A stretch of DNA of 64,000 bases from Deroplatys truncata (GCA_030765065.1 CM060976.1:62542539-62606538), one strand, 5' to 3'. Positions 10,040 to 22,399 are shown, counted from the first letter of the stretch. A program made the numbers and translations. Notes: generated by a model from the sequence alone, not told the origin.

Positions 10040-10935
10040 TCAAGTCTAGCACCTCATATTCCCTATCTCTCCTGTATATAAGTCCATATTCCTACTGCTA
10101 CACTACCTGTCTAGCCTAACACCTCTCCTCCTGTTCCTATACCTCTCATATAAACCATACTCTACTCCTCTAGCTCTGTCTAGCCTAACGCCTCTCTCGT
10201 TTACCTATGACTCTCACATAAACCATACTCTGCTCCTCGACCTCTGTCTAGTCTAACTCCTCTCCTCGTTTTCCTATACCTCTCATATAAACTATACTCT
10301 ACTCCTCAACCTCTGTCTAGCCTAGCACCCCTCTTCCTGTTCCTATACTTCTCATACATATAAACGCATACTCTAAACCTCTGTCTAGTCTAACACCACT
10401 CCCCGTATCCCCTACCTCTCAAAAGCTCATTCCCTCCTGCCCCCCTCTAGCTGAGTATCACTCCTTGGTTTCCTATCTAACCTAACTTTAACACCTGTCT
10501 ATCCTAGCATAGGATCTCTCTCCGTTTTCTCGTCTCTCCTTATAAACACAAACTCAATTCTCCTAACCTAATACCTCTCCTCGTTTTCCTATACTTCTCA
10601 TATAAACCATACTCTACTCCTCGACTTCTGTCTAGCCTAACACCTTTCCTCGTTTTCCTATATCTCTCATATAAACCATGCACTACGTTTCAAGCCCTGT
10701 CTAGCCTAACACATCTCCGCGTTTTCCTATACCGCTCATATAAACCATACATTACTCAGCCTCTGTCTAGCCTAGCACTTCTCATATTCCCCTACCTCTC
10801 TCATATAAGATGCATTCCCTCATTCAACACCGTCTAGCCTAGCGTCAGTCCTCGTATTCCCTATCTCCCCCATATAAACGCATTTTCCTCCTTGAACCGT
10901 CGCATCTAGCCTCGTTTTCCCTATCCTTTCCCATA
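10040..10935. repeat. Tandem array 3: ~69-bp pyrimidine-rich repeats
   Basis: About a dozen copies of a unit containing ctctgtctagcctaacacc, cctcgttttcctata and ctcatataaaccatactc. The phrase gtctag recurs at about 10109, 10179, 10246, 10315 and 10383, giving a 67-70 bp period. The strand shown is strongly C/T biased. Confidence 0.85.
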
Positions 10936-11559
10936 TAAACGCAAAAAACTGCGCCAGCTCTCTCCTATATATCCTACTAACAGGGGATGATGTACCCTCC
11001 CTACCCCTCTCCTAATTAAAGCTCCACCTTCAAGCAATAATAGTTTCTCAAGACTGGAATCCTGAGTGCAAATGTCATGGAGGGCAAGTGTCGTAGATTC
11101 ATCCTCATCACTCTTGTCTATGATTGCCAGTAAACAAACATTAATCAATGAGCGAACCAATACTCGGTATGGAATGAAGAGGGGAGAGGTAAGAATGCCC
11201 TCCCCTCCTCTTGACTGGTGTAAACAACTAGAGATGGGATAGCCCAATATGAGTAGTGATTCAAATATGCAGAGGGAAGGATGAGTGAGGAATGAGTTAT
11301 CTGTAATGTTAACATGTACAACAGGCATGCTATTTATGTAAAACGATTTCTCTGAAGTAGACACTGAGAGCAAATATAAAATTATTGCCTCTATCAAATA
11401 GGAATGTAACATTGCAATTGCTACTACACTATGTGGCACACCTTGAACAACCAAAATCCCGTTGGTGGAAAAGTTATCAAGAAAGAGACCATAATTTTCA
11501 TTTATTTGGTAATTTCAGCAACTACTCTTGCCCAGAAGCATTTGGATACCCGTATAATA

Positions 11560-12078
11560 ATAATAATGATAATAATGATAATAATAATAATAATAATAAT
11601 TAATAATAATCGGGTTAGGAATTCTTAAGCATTTGGCTTCAAATTATCTACACCAGTGGTGGCGAAAGCGCGACTCGCAAGGCACTGTGACTCGCAGGCG
11701 CAACCCCTTTTCTAGGCGTCTGTTCATTTGTTTTCCATGTGCTGTTGAGTGGTGTAGTGCGTGTTGCATATTTGACTCGAGAGAGAAAGGCATTTTCGCC
11801 ACCCTTGATCTACACTCAAACCAAAGATTGCAAAACAACAGAGGCCAACTCACCGACAGGCAAGTACAAAATGGTCCGAGTGCTGTCTTCAAACGCTAAA
11901 AGATGTACGAGGGATAGGCGATAGCTTGTTATCGACGACCTTTCTGCCTATAGTCTAGTGACAGTTCAACCTTGTTTCCTTCCCTGTTGGCTTTAATGCT
12001 TAGAAATTCCTATGCCTAATAATAATTAATAAATAATAGTAATAATAATAATAATAATAATTAATAATAATCACTAAC
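11560..12078. repeat. AAT microsatellites (11560-11605 and 12018-12076)
   Basis: Two interrupted (AAT)n tracts flank unremarkable sequence. A third, (ATT)n, lies near 13315-13345. The reading frames that cross these tracts are low-complexity and not genes. Confidence 0.85.
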
Positions 12079-12299
12079 AAGGCTTGCAGCCTGTTTCGTC
12101 TTCACTCTAGCCATCTCTTTTAGATTCTTTTATCTCGCCTTCCTTCTGGCTTAATTTATTATTTGTCAGTATTTTTTCATTTCCTATTCTTTTGATATAT
12201 TGTATCCATTGTTTATTTTCTTGTACGTTCATTGATGGAAAATATTTTTAATTCTGTTCTTATTTCCTCGTTTCATATTCATTCATTCATTATCTGTTT

Positions 12300-12624
12300 A
12301 CCCTCCTCTTATGTAGGACTTACACCCCCCAGGACTTACAAGCGGGTGCCTGGGGTCAGAGGCCCGTCGAGGAGCAGACACTCATGGATCAGACAGAGCA
12401 TCCAGGATGAAGGAAGTAGATGAAACGAAATGATGCTGAAATGGATGAAAGGAAAGGTGATGATGGAGCAGTTGGTGGAATGAGTGGCGGGGGAAACCGG
12501 AGAACCCGGGGAAAACCCGCCCAGACGCCGCTTCGTCCACCACAAATCCCACATGCAGGTCCCTGGGATTGAACCCGGCCGCCTCGGTGGGAGGCGGTCT
12601 AACCACTCGGCCACGGCGCCGCCT
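12300..12624 (-). repeat. tRNA-derived SINE (family 1)
   Basis: On the reverse strand the element opens with a tRNA Leu/Ser-like head: tggccgagtggtt (A box) at 12601-12613 and gggttcaatccc (B box, reverse strand) at 12565-12576. A non-tRNA body rich in C and T runs towards 12300. The gggttttcc body phrase resembles that of the family-5 SINEs here, so the two may be related. Confidence 0.8.
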
Positions 12625-13115
12625 TCGTTTCATATTGGATCCAATATTATACAATCTTTTAATTTGTTTAAAATGTTCGTTTCTGCAATCTGCTTGATTC
12701 ATTTCCATAGGTTAGAGCTCCTATGTCCATTACCTTATAGAATTTTAATTTTCTCTCTTTCCTTATTTTGCTTTTTGGGGTTTATTGTTTATCATTTTCT
12801 CTCGCTTATATCGCATCTTAAAATTATAAAATGAGATATTTGTTCATTTATATTATAATTTATTATAAACTTAGAACGTACAGGGTATTTGTCTCTGAAA
12901 TCTGACTAATTGTCTCGATGCTTATCTAATTTTGGATCCATCTAATTATATGCGAGGATTCTCAGTCATGTTGTATTTGTCTGACTACCTTACGAGGGCT
13001 GTGCAGACATGTTTGGGTGGTGGGCTGCCACCTTTCAATCTCCCAATTAGGGTAGACTCCCTTAGATCAACGGAATTAGTTGTTTTTCCGTACAAGCCCT
13101 GTGTTGGACAGGGTT

Positions 13116-13212
13116 GGAAAGGTAGAATCAGACGACTGAAAAATTCAGTGCCATAGTGGTTCAAATCCCGGCTATGGCATTGAAATATGCAGTCGTCTGA
13201 TTCTACCTTTCC
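13116..13212. repeat. Nested hairpin enclosing a B-box-like motif
   Basis: A perfect 23-bp inverted repeat (13116-13138 against 13190-13212) encloses a second perfect 8-bp hairpin (tgccatag at 13149-13156, ctatggca at 13172-13179). The inner loop reads tggttcaaatcccgg, a T-arm or B-box-like sequence. It may be a minimal tRNA-derived or foldback element. Confidence 0.75.
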
Positions 13213-14165
13213 ATCCCTTAGATCAGTTGCTTTCTCTTCAGCTTAGAGTCTGATCCGCTCTTCCATCTGCAAGACAGCAGATTAAAATACATTATCTCTT
13301 TCGTCTTCTGTATCAATAATAATAATTATTATTATTATTATGATTATTATTATAACATTGATATTTGCCCAATTTTCAAAAAAAACTTATTTAATTAAAC
13401 ATACTATTATAATTATCCCTATTATCATTATACTATTATAATTAACCCATGAATGTAAAACTTAATGGTATTCAGCAATTTGGTGACTGTTACCATCGCC
13501 CACCTTTTGCGATGACGTAAGGAATTGTTAAGTGACCAGAATTGTATAAAGGAAAGGTAGAATTGTGACGTATGGAGAGGGTGAAATTATATATTTCAAT
13601 AAAAACTTAAAATCCCCCTGTATGGATTACTTTTTGCATCCAAGTTTGCATTTCAGCAGTTACCTATATATGCGGAGATTGTTGGAATTCGGTAAGAGTT
13701 TTAGAGAGAGTACATTCCATTAGTATCTGAATCTTTTACAACAGCACAGGGTCTCTTCCACTTTTAAGTTGGGAAAGGCAAGTCAATTCATAGTCTTCTT
13801 GTACTTATCCCTTCCTTTAGCGACAATCTGTCGCCGCCAAATTGCACTCGCTTCATAACACTATTATTTCTGACCGAAGCAATGAGCTTAATGCTCGCTA
13901 GGCAACGAATATAGAAACAGAGTCCAAAGAGTAATAATTGGCAGGATGTTTTGCTCACATAGCCAAATTAACCATCCGTTGCAATTTGAAACCGTTCTTT
14001 CTTCCTGACACTTAAATGTCAAGCAATTTAATTTTATTATTTACCATTGTCTTTCTATATTATAGCCTCATAAAAGGATAAGTTAATAATATACTTCAAT
14101 AATATAACAAGTACTAGCTTCCAGTGTTTTAGTAATCTAAACGAACATTTATAGTGAAGTGTTTA
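13213..14165. other. Non-coding stretch, no feature recognised
   Basis: AT-rich sequence with one ATT microsatellite and no credible frame or repeat that I can name. Confidence 0.6.
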
Positions 14166-15140
14166 CTTTCTCTACTACGTATAGTAAGTAGGGGAAGTAT
14201 TGTATTCCACCCAAAAATTCGATACCGAGATTGCAGCGGAAATATATGTTTGAAGCCTCCTGAATAAAAAAAAAAGCATTTTTGGAAACATATCCGTGTG
14301 TGTGTCTGTGAACAGCATAACGAACTGTCGGATAAACACCAAACTTTTATTTAGGTTCACTATCTTCCAGGTTTTCAAGAAAATCCCCCCACCCAGATTA
14401 CACTTTACATGGAACATTTTTCGAAAACTTAAATTTTCTCTAAAATGGCTCTAACGATTTTGATTAAGATATCATATGTTTAAGATATTTTCATGACAAA
14501 TGAAATGTATCTCGAACTTTCTGGGAATATTTCCAAAAGCATTCTTCATTGTGAACGACTTTTGCATAACTGGTAAACCATAAGAGATAGACAAAATTTT
14601 ACTACACAAAAATGTAGGTCGCGTTAAAATACACAATTTATGTCATACACATTTTTTTTTTGAGTGAACCATTTTCAGGATATTGCTTGTTATTCCCTTA
14701 AATATTTCTATACTTATACTTTTTCTCAAATGTGAATTCGTTATTCTTTTTACTTTCTCTGCTACGTATAGTAAATAGGGGAAGTATTGTACTTCGCCCA
14801 AAAATTCCATACCGAGATTTCACCGGAAATATACGTTTTGAGGCTCCTGAATCCAAAAAAAAAGCATTTTTGGAAACATGTCCGTGTGTGTGACTGTGTG
14901 TTTTGAACAGTCGGATAAACCCAAAGTTGGTATTTAGGTTCAGTATCTTCCAGAGATGCGACACGAAGGTTTTCGAAAAAATCCCCCCACCCCAGATTAC
15001 CCTTTACATGGAACATTTTACGAAAATTTTAATTTTCTCAAAAACGGCTCTAACGATTTTGATTAAAATATCATATGTTTAAGATACTTTCATGACAAAT
15101 AAAATGTATATCTGGGAATGTCTCCAAAAGTATTCAGATT
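14166..15140 (+). repeat. Dispersed ~0.8-kb repeat, two truncated copies in tandem
   Basis: Two copies start at about 14166 and 14753 with actttctctactacgtat-like sequence, followed by a conserved aagtattgtattccaccc-type phrase. The first lacks its 3' end where the second begins; the second ends near 15140. Homologous copies occur throughout the window in both directions (30664, 31712, 35312, 45345, 46715, 56085). There is no conserved coding frame. The short frames crossing it are by-products of shared sequence. Confidence 0.85.
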
Positions 15141-15224
15141 TTTTAAGTCTGCCCTTGCTTCAATTTTATATAGCGATTAATGTTACCTGCATTGTTTTAT
15201 GATGCCATCTCGTAGCTTGTTCTA

Positions 15225-16000
15225 TTGTTTCAAGCGCCAGTTGGTCTAGTAGTACAGCTTTGAGATCTTTCTCTCGGGATATGCGTGGATGGGTGTAAGC
15301 ATAAACAATAGCAGTTAAATTGACTGAGAAATTTAATATGATCTATTACTTGAACTATTGAAGTGAGTTGCCGACCGTTTGAAGATAGAGAATGAAACTG
15401 ATTATGAATCATAGCAATTGAAACTATAATAATCGAATTATTATACCTGCAAGCTTCTGCAGTATCAATTTTACGGTTTAAATAACTATTTCTGCAATAA
15501 AAGAAACTAGAAGTGTAACTTTCCGCGAGTAGCTAAGGTACTTACCGGCAAAACCCCTCGCGATGGCCGCTAAATCTTTCTCACTCGAGCGCAACGCTAT
15601 GCAGTACACAACTTAAAATGAAAGTGAAATTCAAACGTGTAGTCTAATGAATAAGTCTCAAGAGAGTCAGTAACCAGAGTCACAAATGTCTGCACGAATG
15701 TCGATCAGTACCTCTCTGATGTAGATTGCACGCCTTTATATTAACTTAAGCTACACCTACTATTACTCCCTTACCAACTTTCCTTCTTACGCATCTCTGA
15801 AACTGTTACTTTGTTGCTAAGCCGTACTTCGCCGAATCCCACAATTTCTTTCCTTTCTCTTTTACAGAATTTCTGTCTGACTCTGAAAATGTACTGAACC
15901 TATAACCTAACTGCATTCCAGGAATCGTTATGCCTAGCGCGTTCGCTCTTAGCTGTTACTAATTGCAGCTCGCTAATTACCTTTTTCTTACAGGACAAAT
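15225..16000 (+). repeat. Dispersed repeat R2, copy 1
   Basis: About 0.75 kb of sequence that reappears in inverted orientation at 44590-45290. Shared phrases include tgcaataaaagaaactagaa, caaaacccctcgcg, cttttacagaatttctgtct and a block near 15285 related to one near 45245. I recognise no coding frame, and terminal repeats were not identified. Confidence 0.7.
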
Positions 16001-16285
16001 CTTTCAACTCAAGTTTGTTACATTATACATTGATTTACTATACATAAATTATTTATTCCAATAGTTTCTATATCTTACTGTCATTTCTTCGTTTAATTAT
16101 TTATATCTTCCAGTCAATAATTACGATACTAATTGTCAGTATTCATACAGCAAAATGTTGCTAAAATATGTCATAACTAAGGAGATATTATTATACAAAC
16201 TTTCTGGAATGTTTGTCTTTTGTACCTTAGATGGAAATAAATGTAACTAATATAATCTTTAAACATCAGTTAGGTAAACAATATA

Positions 16286-17640
16286 CACTGCCGCTTGTGA
16301 AAATTGCAACACCAAGAAAGAATTTCCCGATTAACTCCAAACTTGGTGGAAGTGTAGGAGAGTGTGCAAGAAATAAGTGATGTGGTTTGGAGAGGGATGG
16401 GGCGCACGTAGGCAAAGCAGAACCCTCTCGTGTCGGTCCGGCAAAGGTCAGTCTTAGGCCCAGTGTAGTCAGTGCAGAGCTGTCAAACAAGGTGGAACAA
16501 TAAACGGAGTGCTAGTATGCCTCGTCGACGCCAAAGGGAGCCATATCGGCATGTGAGTGAGTTCAAACGGGGCAGAATGATCGGTCTCCGGGAAGCGGGT
16601 TTGTCATACTGTGACATTTCGGCTCGTACAGGGCATGCTGCTACGACAGTGATGCGTGTGTGCAAGCAGTGGATAGATGAAGGTCATACGCAGCGAACAG
16701 CCGATACTGGGCCACGGAACATGACCACAACACGGGATGACCGTCATCTTGTCCGCATGGCCATAACGGACCGTACAGCTTCATCCACATTGTTGGCTCG
16801 ACGCTGGAGCACTGCAACAGGTGTGAACTGGTGTGCATCAACGGTTCGTCGCCGTCTGCTGCAGGTTGGACAGGTTGCATGCATGCCATTACGTCGGATT
16901 ACATTGTCCAGAAACCACAAGCTCCTCAGACTGCAATGGGCACGTGAACACCGTCACTGGGGTGCTAAGTGGCGAAATGTAGTCTTTTCGGACGAGTCCC
17001 GCTTCAACGTGTCCTACAGTAATGGCCGCATACGTGTCCAGCGGTACCGTGGTAAGCGCAACCTGGAGGGCTGCATTGTTGAGCGGCATAGCGGACCAAC
17101 ACCAAGTGTGATGGTTTGGGTCGCCATTGGTTACAACAACCGATCTCGCCTCCTAGGAATTGAGGGCACTAAGAATAGCAACCGGTACCTAACGGTGGTT
17201 GTAGAGCCTGAGGTACTCCCCCTGCTTCAGGCACCTCCACAGGTCACATTTCAACAGGGCAATGCCCGACCACATATTGAGAGAAATGTACAAGCCTTCT
17301 TCGAAGAGCGACGGGTACCATTGCTTCCCTGGCCTGCACGTTCGCCTAACATGTCGCCCATCGAACATATCTGGGATATGGTAGGTGGGCACCTGGTGCG
17401 TCACGGTCCTCCAGTAACCAGTGTCACGGATTTGTTGATTCGAATACAAACTGCGTGGAGGGAAATCCCTCAGGAACTTATTCAGAACCTTTTTGATTCA
17501 ATGCCAAGCACTAATTGCTCTAATTGCAGCACATGGAGGCCACACCATATACTGAATATTAGAGCTCAAAGGTAATGTACAGGTTTGAAAAGTTTATCAT
17601 TTGTTACTTGTCATGTACGTAACCTGTGGTATTAAATTCA
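16286..17640 (+). mobile_element. Tc1-like DNA transposon, 3' end degraded
   Basis: The left end appears at 16286 after a TA dinucleotide, with cactgccgcttgtgaaaat and ttgcaacaccaag, a typical Tc1-family terminal sequence. It is followed by a ~230-bp leader and the transposase frame. I could not find a matching inverted end downstream of the gene, so the right terminus is lost or too diverged, and the stated right limit is approximate. Confidence 0.75.
16517..17575 (+). pseudogene. Tc1-family transposase with open frame but mutated catalytic triad
   Basis: A 352-residue frame from the MPRRRQREP start. Two N-terminal helix-turn-helix regions bind the element ends, and an RNase H-fold DDE domain cuts and joins DNA. 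The first catalytic Asp is D159 (FSDESRF) and the Glu is E283 (SPIEHIWD). The second Asp of the usual QQDNARPH is Gly at residue 248 (QQGNARPH). The spacing from that position to E283 is 34 residues, as in DD34E elements. Loss of this metal-binding residue predicts an inactive enzyme although the frame is intact, so the copy is young but dead. An upstream in-frame Met exists at 16472, but the family start fits 16517. Confidence 0.9.
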
Positions 17641-17660
17641 TTGAATTCATAAGTAGGTGT

Positions 17661-17691
17661 TCTGGAATCAGGTTTTTATGCTGATTCCAGA
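17661..17691. other. Short perfect hairpin
   Basis: Eleven-bp arms (tctggaatcag against ctgattccaga) are separated by 9 bp, just downstream of the Tc1 gene. It is not a match to the left Tc1 terminus. No function is assigned. Confidence 0.6.
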
Positions 17692-17904
17692 AATAACTTC
17701 CGTTTTTTTCTATCACGTCAGGTTTCTACACAAAATAAGAAGTAATGCATTGACAATTTTACTAATGAGCGTAGAAAAATATTCAATTACCATTTCACAC
17801 AAGGTGAGTTTTTATTCAAGAAACATTTTAAGAAAACTCTCAAGAACTCCCCTAATGTATTTCATGACTACATTTTAACAAAACAAGAAGCCAAAGTGTT
17901 TCAT

Positions 17905-19579
17905 TTAATTTTTATCAAACTTTCTCTTCTTTGACTTCCTTGCAGATCCTTGAAGATGACTGTCCCTCCTCAACATCCAACAGTCGTCGGCCATCATAGT
18001 TTCATTCCATCTCCCCTGGTACTTCCTCTCCATTTCCTTCATATGTTGGTGAAAACGTTTACCCTGCTCTTCACTATAATGTCCCAGATTTTCTGGAAAG
18101 TAGTCGATATGTGAATGCAGAAAACGCACCTTTACACTCATGTTACAACCCATCTTCTTAAAATTTTCCAACATTGTTTCGACAATGGCCTTGTAATTAG
18201 GATCTTTGTTTTGCCTAAGAAGTTTTCAGTAACCAATCGGAAGGCGGTCCATGCTTCTATTTCTCTCTCATTCATTGTCTTCTCAAAATCTTCATCCTTC
18301 ATCAATTTCTTTATTTGAGGACTAACAAAAATTCCAGCCTTTAATTTGTCTTGTGTAATGAAGGGAAATTTCTTGGAAAGGTACTTGAAGCAGGGCCCAT
18401 CCTGTGGTAGAGCCCTTACAGATTGCTTCATCAAGCCCAATTTTATGTGTAGTGGCGGAAGCAATATCTTTTGTCTCTCTACAAGCGGTTCGTATAGGAT
18501 GTGTTTAGTTCCAGGCAACAAGTTTCTCCGCTGTGGCCATACTTTCACACTTCAACGTCTTTACTTTACCCGACTGTCCCATTCGTACAGAAAACAAGGC
18601 ATTTTTGTGAACCCAGTTTGTTGTCCTAATAGTATTCCAATAACTTTGAAATCACCGCAGATACGCCATTTGTGTTCCTCGTATTGGATACTTGTTAAAA
18701 GTATCTTCATGTTTTCAGCTGCCTCTTTCATTTGAACTGAATGTGCGACAGGAATGGACCCATACACATTCTCATTATGCAGCGCCTTTCAGGCTCCTCT
18801 TTGATGCATCTATAAAAAGTCTCCACTGAGTATGATCATGTTCAATGTCATAAACGTGCATTAACTCGTTTATGTTATTGCAGTAAACCATGGACTCGAT
18901 CTGTGAGGAAAAAGGGGCTCTTGTTCTCTGTGCCTGTACCATGAATAATGTGTTCGTGGTTCCAGAAGATTCTTATTTTTTAAGACGGGAGCCTTAACTC
19001 TGCAGAGTTCTTAGACAAATTCAAATCACGTATTAGATCATTTAGTTCACTCTGAGAGAACACTTGTGGAGTCACGTCGTATTCAGGGCGGTAGACATCA
19101 TCAGAATCGTCTTTGGTGATTGCATGAGGTTCACTTTCAACAGCATCCTCTTCCAAGTTCTATAAAACAGCTCGAGGAAGAGGAGTAGGCAGATCTTCTC
19201 CGTGTGGAACTGGCCTGATGGCTGAAGAAATACTTGGATACACAATGTGTTTCTTATTTTTCGAATTGCACCCCTGAACATTAACTAAACAGAAATAACA
19301 GTCTTTAAGGTGGTATTTAGACTCCCTACACACCATAGGAATTGCAAATGGCATGCATGATTTCTTTCATTTTATCCACAATTTTAACCTCTCAACACAA
19401 TAGCGACAAAATGTCTTCGGAGCCCAGGCCTTGTCTTGGTCACCAAGTTTCATTTTAAAATAAGCATGGTACACTTTTTTCACAAAGTCTGTTATATTAG
19501 TTCTCTGCTGAAGCACTGTATAATTTCCACAAATGTAGCAGAAAACATTTGGATTGTTCACACACTTGCGTGTAGACAT
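17905..19579 (-). pseudogene. Decayed copy of a multicopy arthropod protein family
   Basis: Read from 19579 downwards, one ancestral protein of ~550 residues is scattered over several frames. Its start has Cys pairs (CYICG and CRYC) with FVKKVYHAYFKMKLGDQDKA. Next comes CYFC with CNSKNKKHIVYP and AIRPVPHGEDLP, then a middle part, and a C-terminal part with KVRFLHSHIDYFPENLG and a lysine-rich end. I recall many predicted insect proteins of unknown function with this order of motifs; the function and any link to a transposon are not established. At least four frame changes and missing pieces show the gene is dead. The paired Cys motifs suggest zinc binding. Confidence 0.75.
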
Positions 19580-20322
19580 AATGTATTTATAACTTCAATC
19601 ACGATATAGCACTGGTAATGCAAGCCTCTGATATTAACAATGCCTAAATTACAAATAACAACCAGCATCTACAGGTGTAATAACTAATAACCTAACGACT
19701 TTCAAGTCTGTATTGAGAAATTTCCCTCCAAGAAGTGATAAATTACCCTTCAACAATACTCATCATCTGCTGGCTCAACTCTATATTTTTGAAGTGAAAT
19801 TGTAAAAAAACTGTACGTGATAGAAAAAATCTAAAAGCAGTTCTGAAATCAGAATAAAAGTGAGTCAGAACACTTATTAGTTTTCAGTCATTCGATATCA
19901 TGCAGACTAGTGTAATCAGTTGCCAAAAATAATTATTAATGTGCGTTCCATTCTTTTCAATAAGGCTACACCTAGAATTGCTAATTTGAAACCAAAAGCT
20001 ATTTGTTTATTCACCAGTAGATATATAGGTTATACAACCGAGGGAGACATCTCGTGCACTGCGATCTACATAAATTTATTGTGACTACCACCCTCAGGAG
20101 GAGTAGATAGAACTTAAGGAACCGTAGGAGGCTACACGCCGCAGGCAGATAGGCTACAAAGACGCGCAGAAGTCTTTTACATTTTCTAGCTCGAAGACAC
20201 AGGTCTCTGCTGGAGCTGTCCAGAGAGGGCGATGAAGGATCCATACAATCAGGCAGCCCGCTATGTCTATGTTTTCCTTGGAGCAAGCTCCACGCCGCTA
20301 AACCTGGAAGCAAACCTGAAAC

Positions 20323-21875
20323 TAAGATGGGCCAACCGAATGTTTTACACAATCGATTGTTAAAGGATAGTTTCCTGTAACAACCGAATGTTTTCATTCG
20401 GTGTGACATTCGTATAAACATGTTGAACTTTAGTCGTAGCAGTGAAAACAGTTTTCATTCGATAGCCGCACTGTAGATTGTACGGTAGTATTCGGTTTTG
20501 CGTTGCGTTAAAATGATATTTGGAGCACAAACGTAAACACTGTTAATGTGGTCCGGAAACAGAATTTTGGCCATAAATTTGTAATTGTTAAGTAATCAAT
20601 GAAGTTAATATGTGCATTACAAGTTACTAATTCCTCGGTTTATTGATAATGTTTATCATGATGTGCTGCCCTGAAATGTAATTATAATTTTTGAAATTGG
20701 ACTGTCGTGCTGAACCATAAAACAAAATGACTTTAATTTCTTTTAGTTGATTGAATAACTAAATTCATATAAAATATAAACATGTTATTCATTTTTATCA
20801 CCGTTTTTTACTCTGATTTGTCGCAACATTTTTCTCTTCTTGCTTTTTAACTAAAATTTTAATTACAAGATTTAATACCAATATTCACAGTGCATGCCAA
20901 GGAAAAAAATGCAATACTAAATGTGGAAATGCTAGAGGAGTTGTCGTTATTATTATTTTTTGGCATTCACTTCATCCAGATCATTCATGCATCTTGTAGA
21001 GTGTAAAGTATTAGAAACTGAACAGTAGCAATAGCTCCAATACATACAGAATTATCAAAGCAGCATTTCTGTATTTATACTCCGTATTGCGTCACACTCC
21101 ACATTATTTGTTGCATTTATTCTAAACACTTCTATAACTTTAGTTTGAGTTCAAATTAAGTAAATGAATTGGAGTTGATTGTACAATGCTCTATGCAATT
21201 TAAAACCTCCAAAATTCACCATGTGCTGTTATAACCTAAATTAATTAACTATTTTATTTTGTTTTATTAATTTTCCTTTTATTACCTAACTTGCGCAGTG
21301 ATATCAATTTTATTAAAATATATTTTAAAATTTAATTAACAGGGGCAACGAAGCGAAAACTTGTGGACAAACTTGTATTGTAATACGCACCGAAGTCGAC
21401 GGCATTACGGCAGCCTTAAGGTGAGTTAAGCAATTTTCCATTCTCAATTTTCTCTCCCCTCTAAAATTTAAGTCAATACAATATCTTATTTTCTAATTCC
21501 TTCATAGTTATCATTGCATGGTGAATAGATTCCATCGTGTGGTGTAATATATTACAGGTTGTGATTGTGAGATTCAGAAGGTGTCAGCAGATGGCAGCAT
21601 TATCGTATATTTGCGGATGGTACATAATCAAATTATTGACATGGGAAAGTGCGTCATTCATTGTTTTAGATGTACTAATGTAAATGGCAGGGTTTTATAT
21701 TCCTTTAATCTTATTGGTTGGGTAAACCGAATGAAAGCTACTATCGTTTTGAAACATAGCAACTATAATCGGTAAACCGAATGAAACATCGAATGCTGAC
21801 GGAAACTACCGAATAATTTGGTTGTTTTCGACTGTCGAATAATTCGATAGTTTTCATTCGGATTGCCCAACACTA
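20323..21875. mobile_element. hAT-like non-autonomous element
   Basis: The left end (taagatgggccaaccgaatg) and the reverse complement of the right end (tagtgttgggcaatccgaat) are similar. They are flanked by 8-bp repeats that match at 7 of 8 positions (cctgaaac 20315-20322, actgaaac 21876-21883). Short motifs such as ttttcattcg recur near both ends in both orientations, as do subterminal transposase-binding motifs in hAT elements. No transposase frame lies inside the 1.55 kb. Confidence 0.55.
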
Positions 21876-21904
21876 ACTGAAACTTGAAAAGGAAGTGGAA
21901 TGAA

Positions 21905-22076
21905 AGAGAATGAGAGAAAGGGAATCGCGCTAGAAGAGAAGCAACCCAAAAATTCGCCTTACTGACTAGGGGAAACTACGAAAAACCCAAAGTCAGAGGG
22001 GCGGTCTACGGGAATTGATCCGGGATCTCGTGAATGCGAGCCTCACACGTTTCCGCAGAACCACCTTGATCGGTTT
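21905..22076 (-). repeat. tRNA-derived SINE fragment (family 5-like)
   Basis: The reverse strand has a decayed tRNA-like head with gaggctcgcattcacgag and a ccggatcaattccc B box near 22013, then the gggttttt / gtttccc body phrases seen in other copies at 59301 and 61457. Confidence 0.6.
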
Positions 22077-22399
22077 ATTCATCAGTATCAATTGTTCATC
22101 AACATACTGCAAGGAAGTACACCCACGGACAAAAAATATTAGTCGTCCTCGGATTGCATGTGACAATCGGAGGGCTTCGTGTACCTTCGTAACAGCTGTG
22201 TTCACAAAGCATGCAGGAACTGTAGAATGGTCTGTGCCTGTGAGCGCAGTGGTCATCTTATAACGGTGCTTCTCGGTGGTGATGCTTATAAGCTGCTGAA
22301 AACATGAGGGAGGAACGACGTTTCTTTGTCCGAGAGATAAGACACTGCTTGTGCTCATAAGCTCCTGGGTTCAAATCTCGCATTAGTAACTGTTACCTT

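Noticed and set aside
4239-11000. Complete Maverick/Polinton element
   Set aside because: Only the polymerase is present; no integrase, ATPase, protease or capsid frame could be found, so the label is not justified from this window.
10921-11454. 177-codon reverse frame
   Set aside because: Overlaps the end of tandem array 3 and microsatellite-rich DNA; no recognisable motif, no promoter, not supported.
17600-17700. Right terminal repeat of the Tc1 element
   Set aside because: No convincing inverted match to the left end; the 11-bp hairpin here is unrelated.
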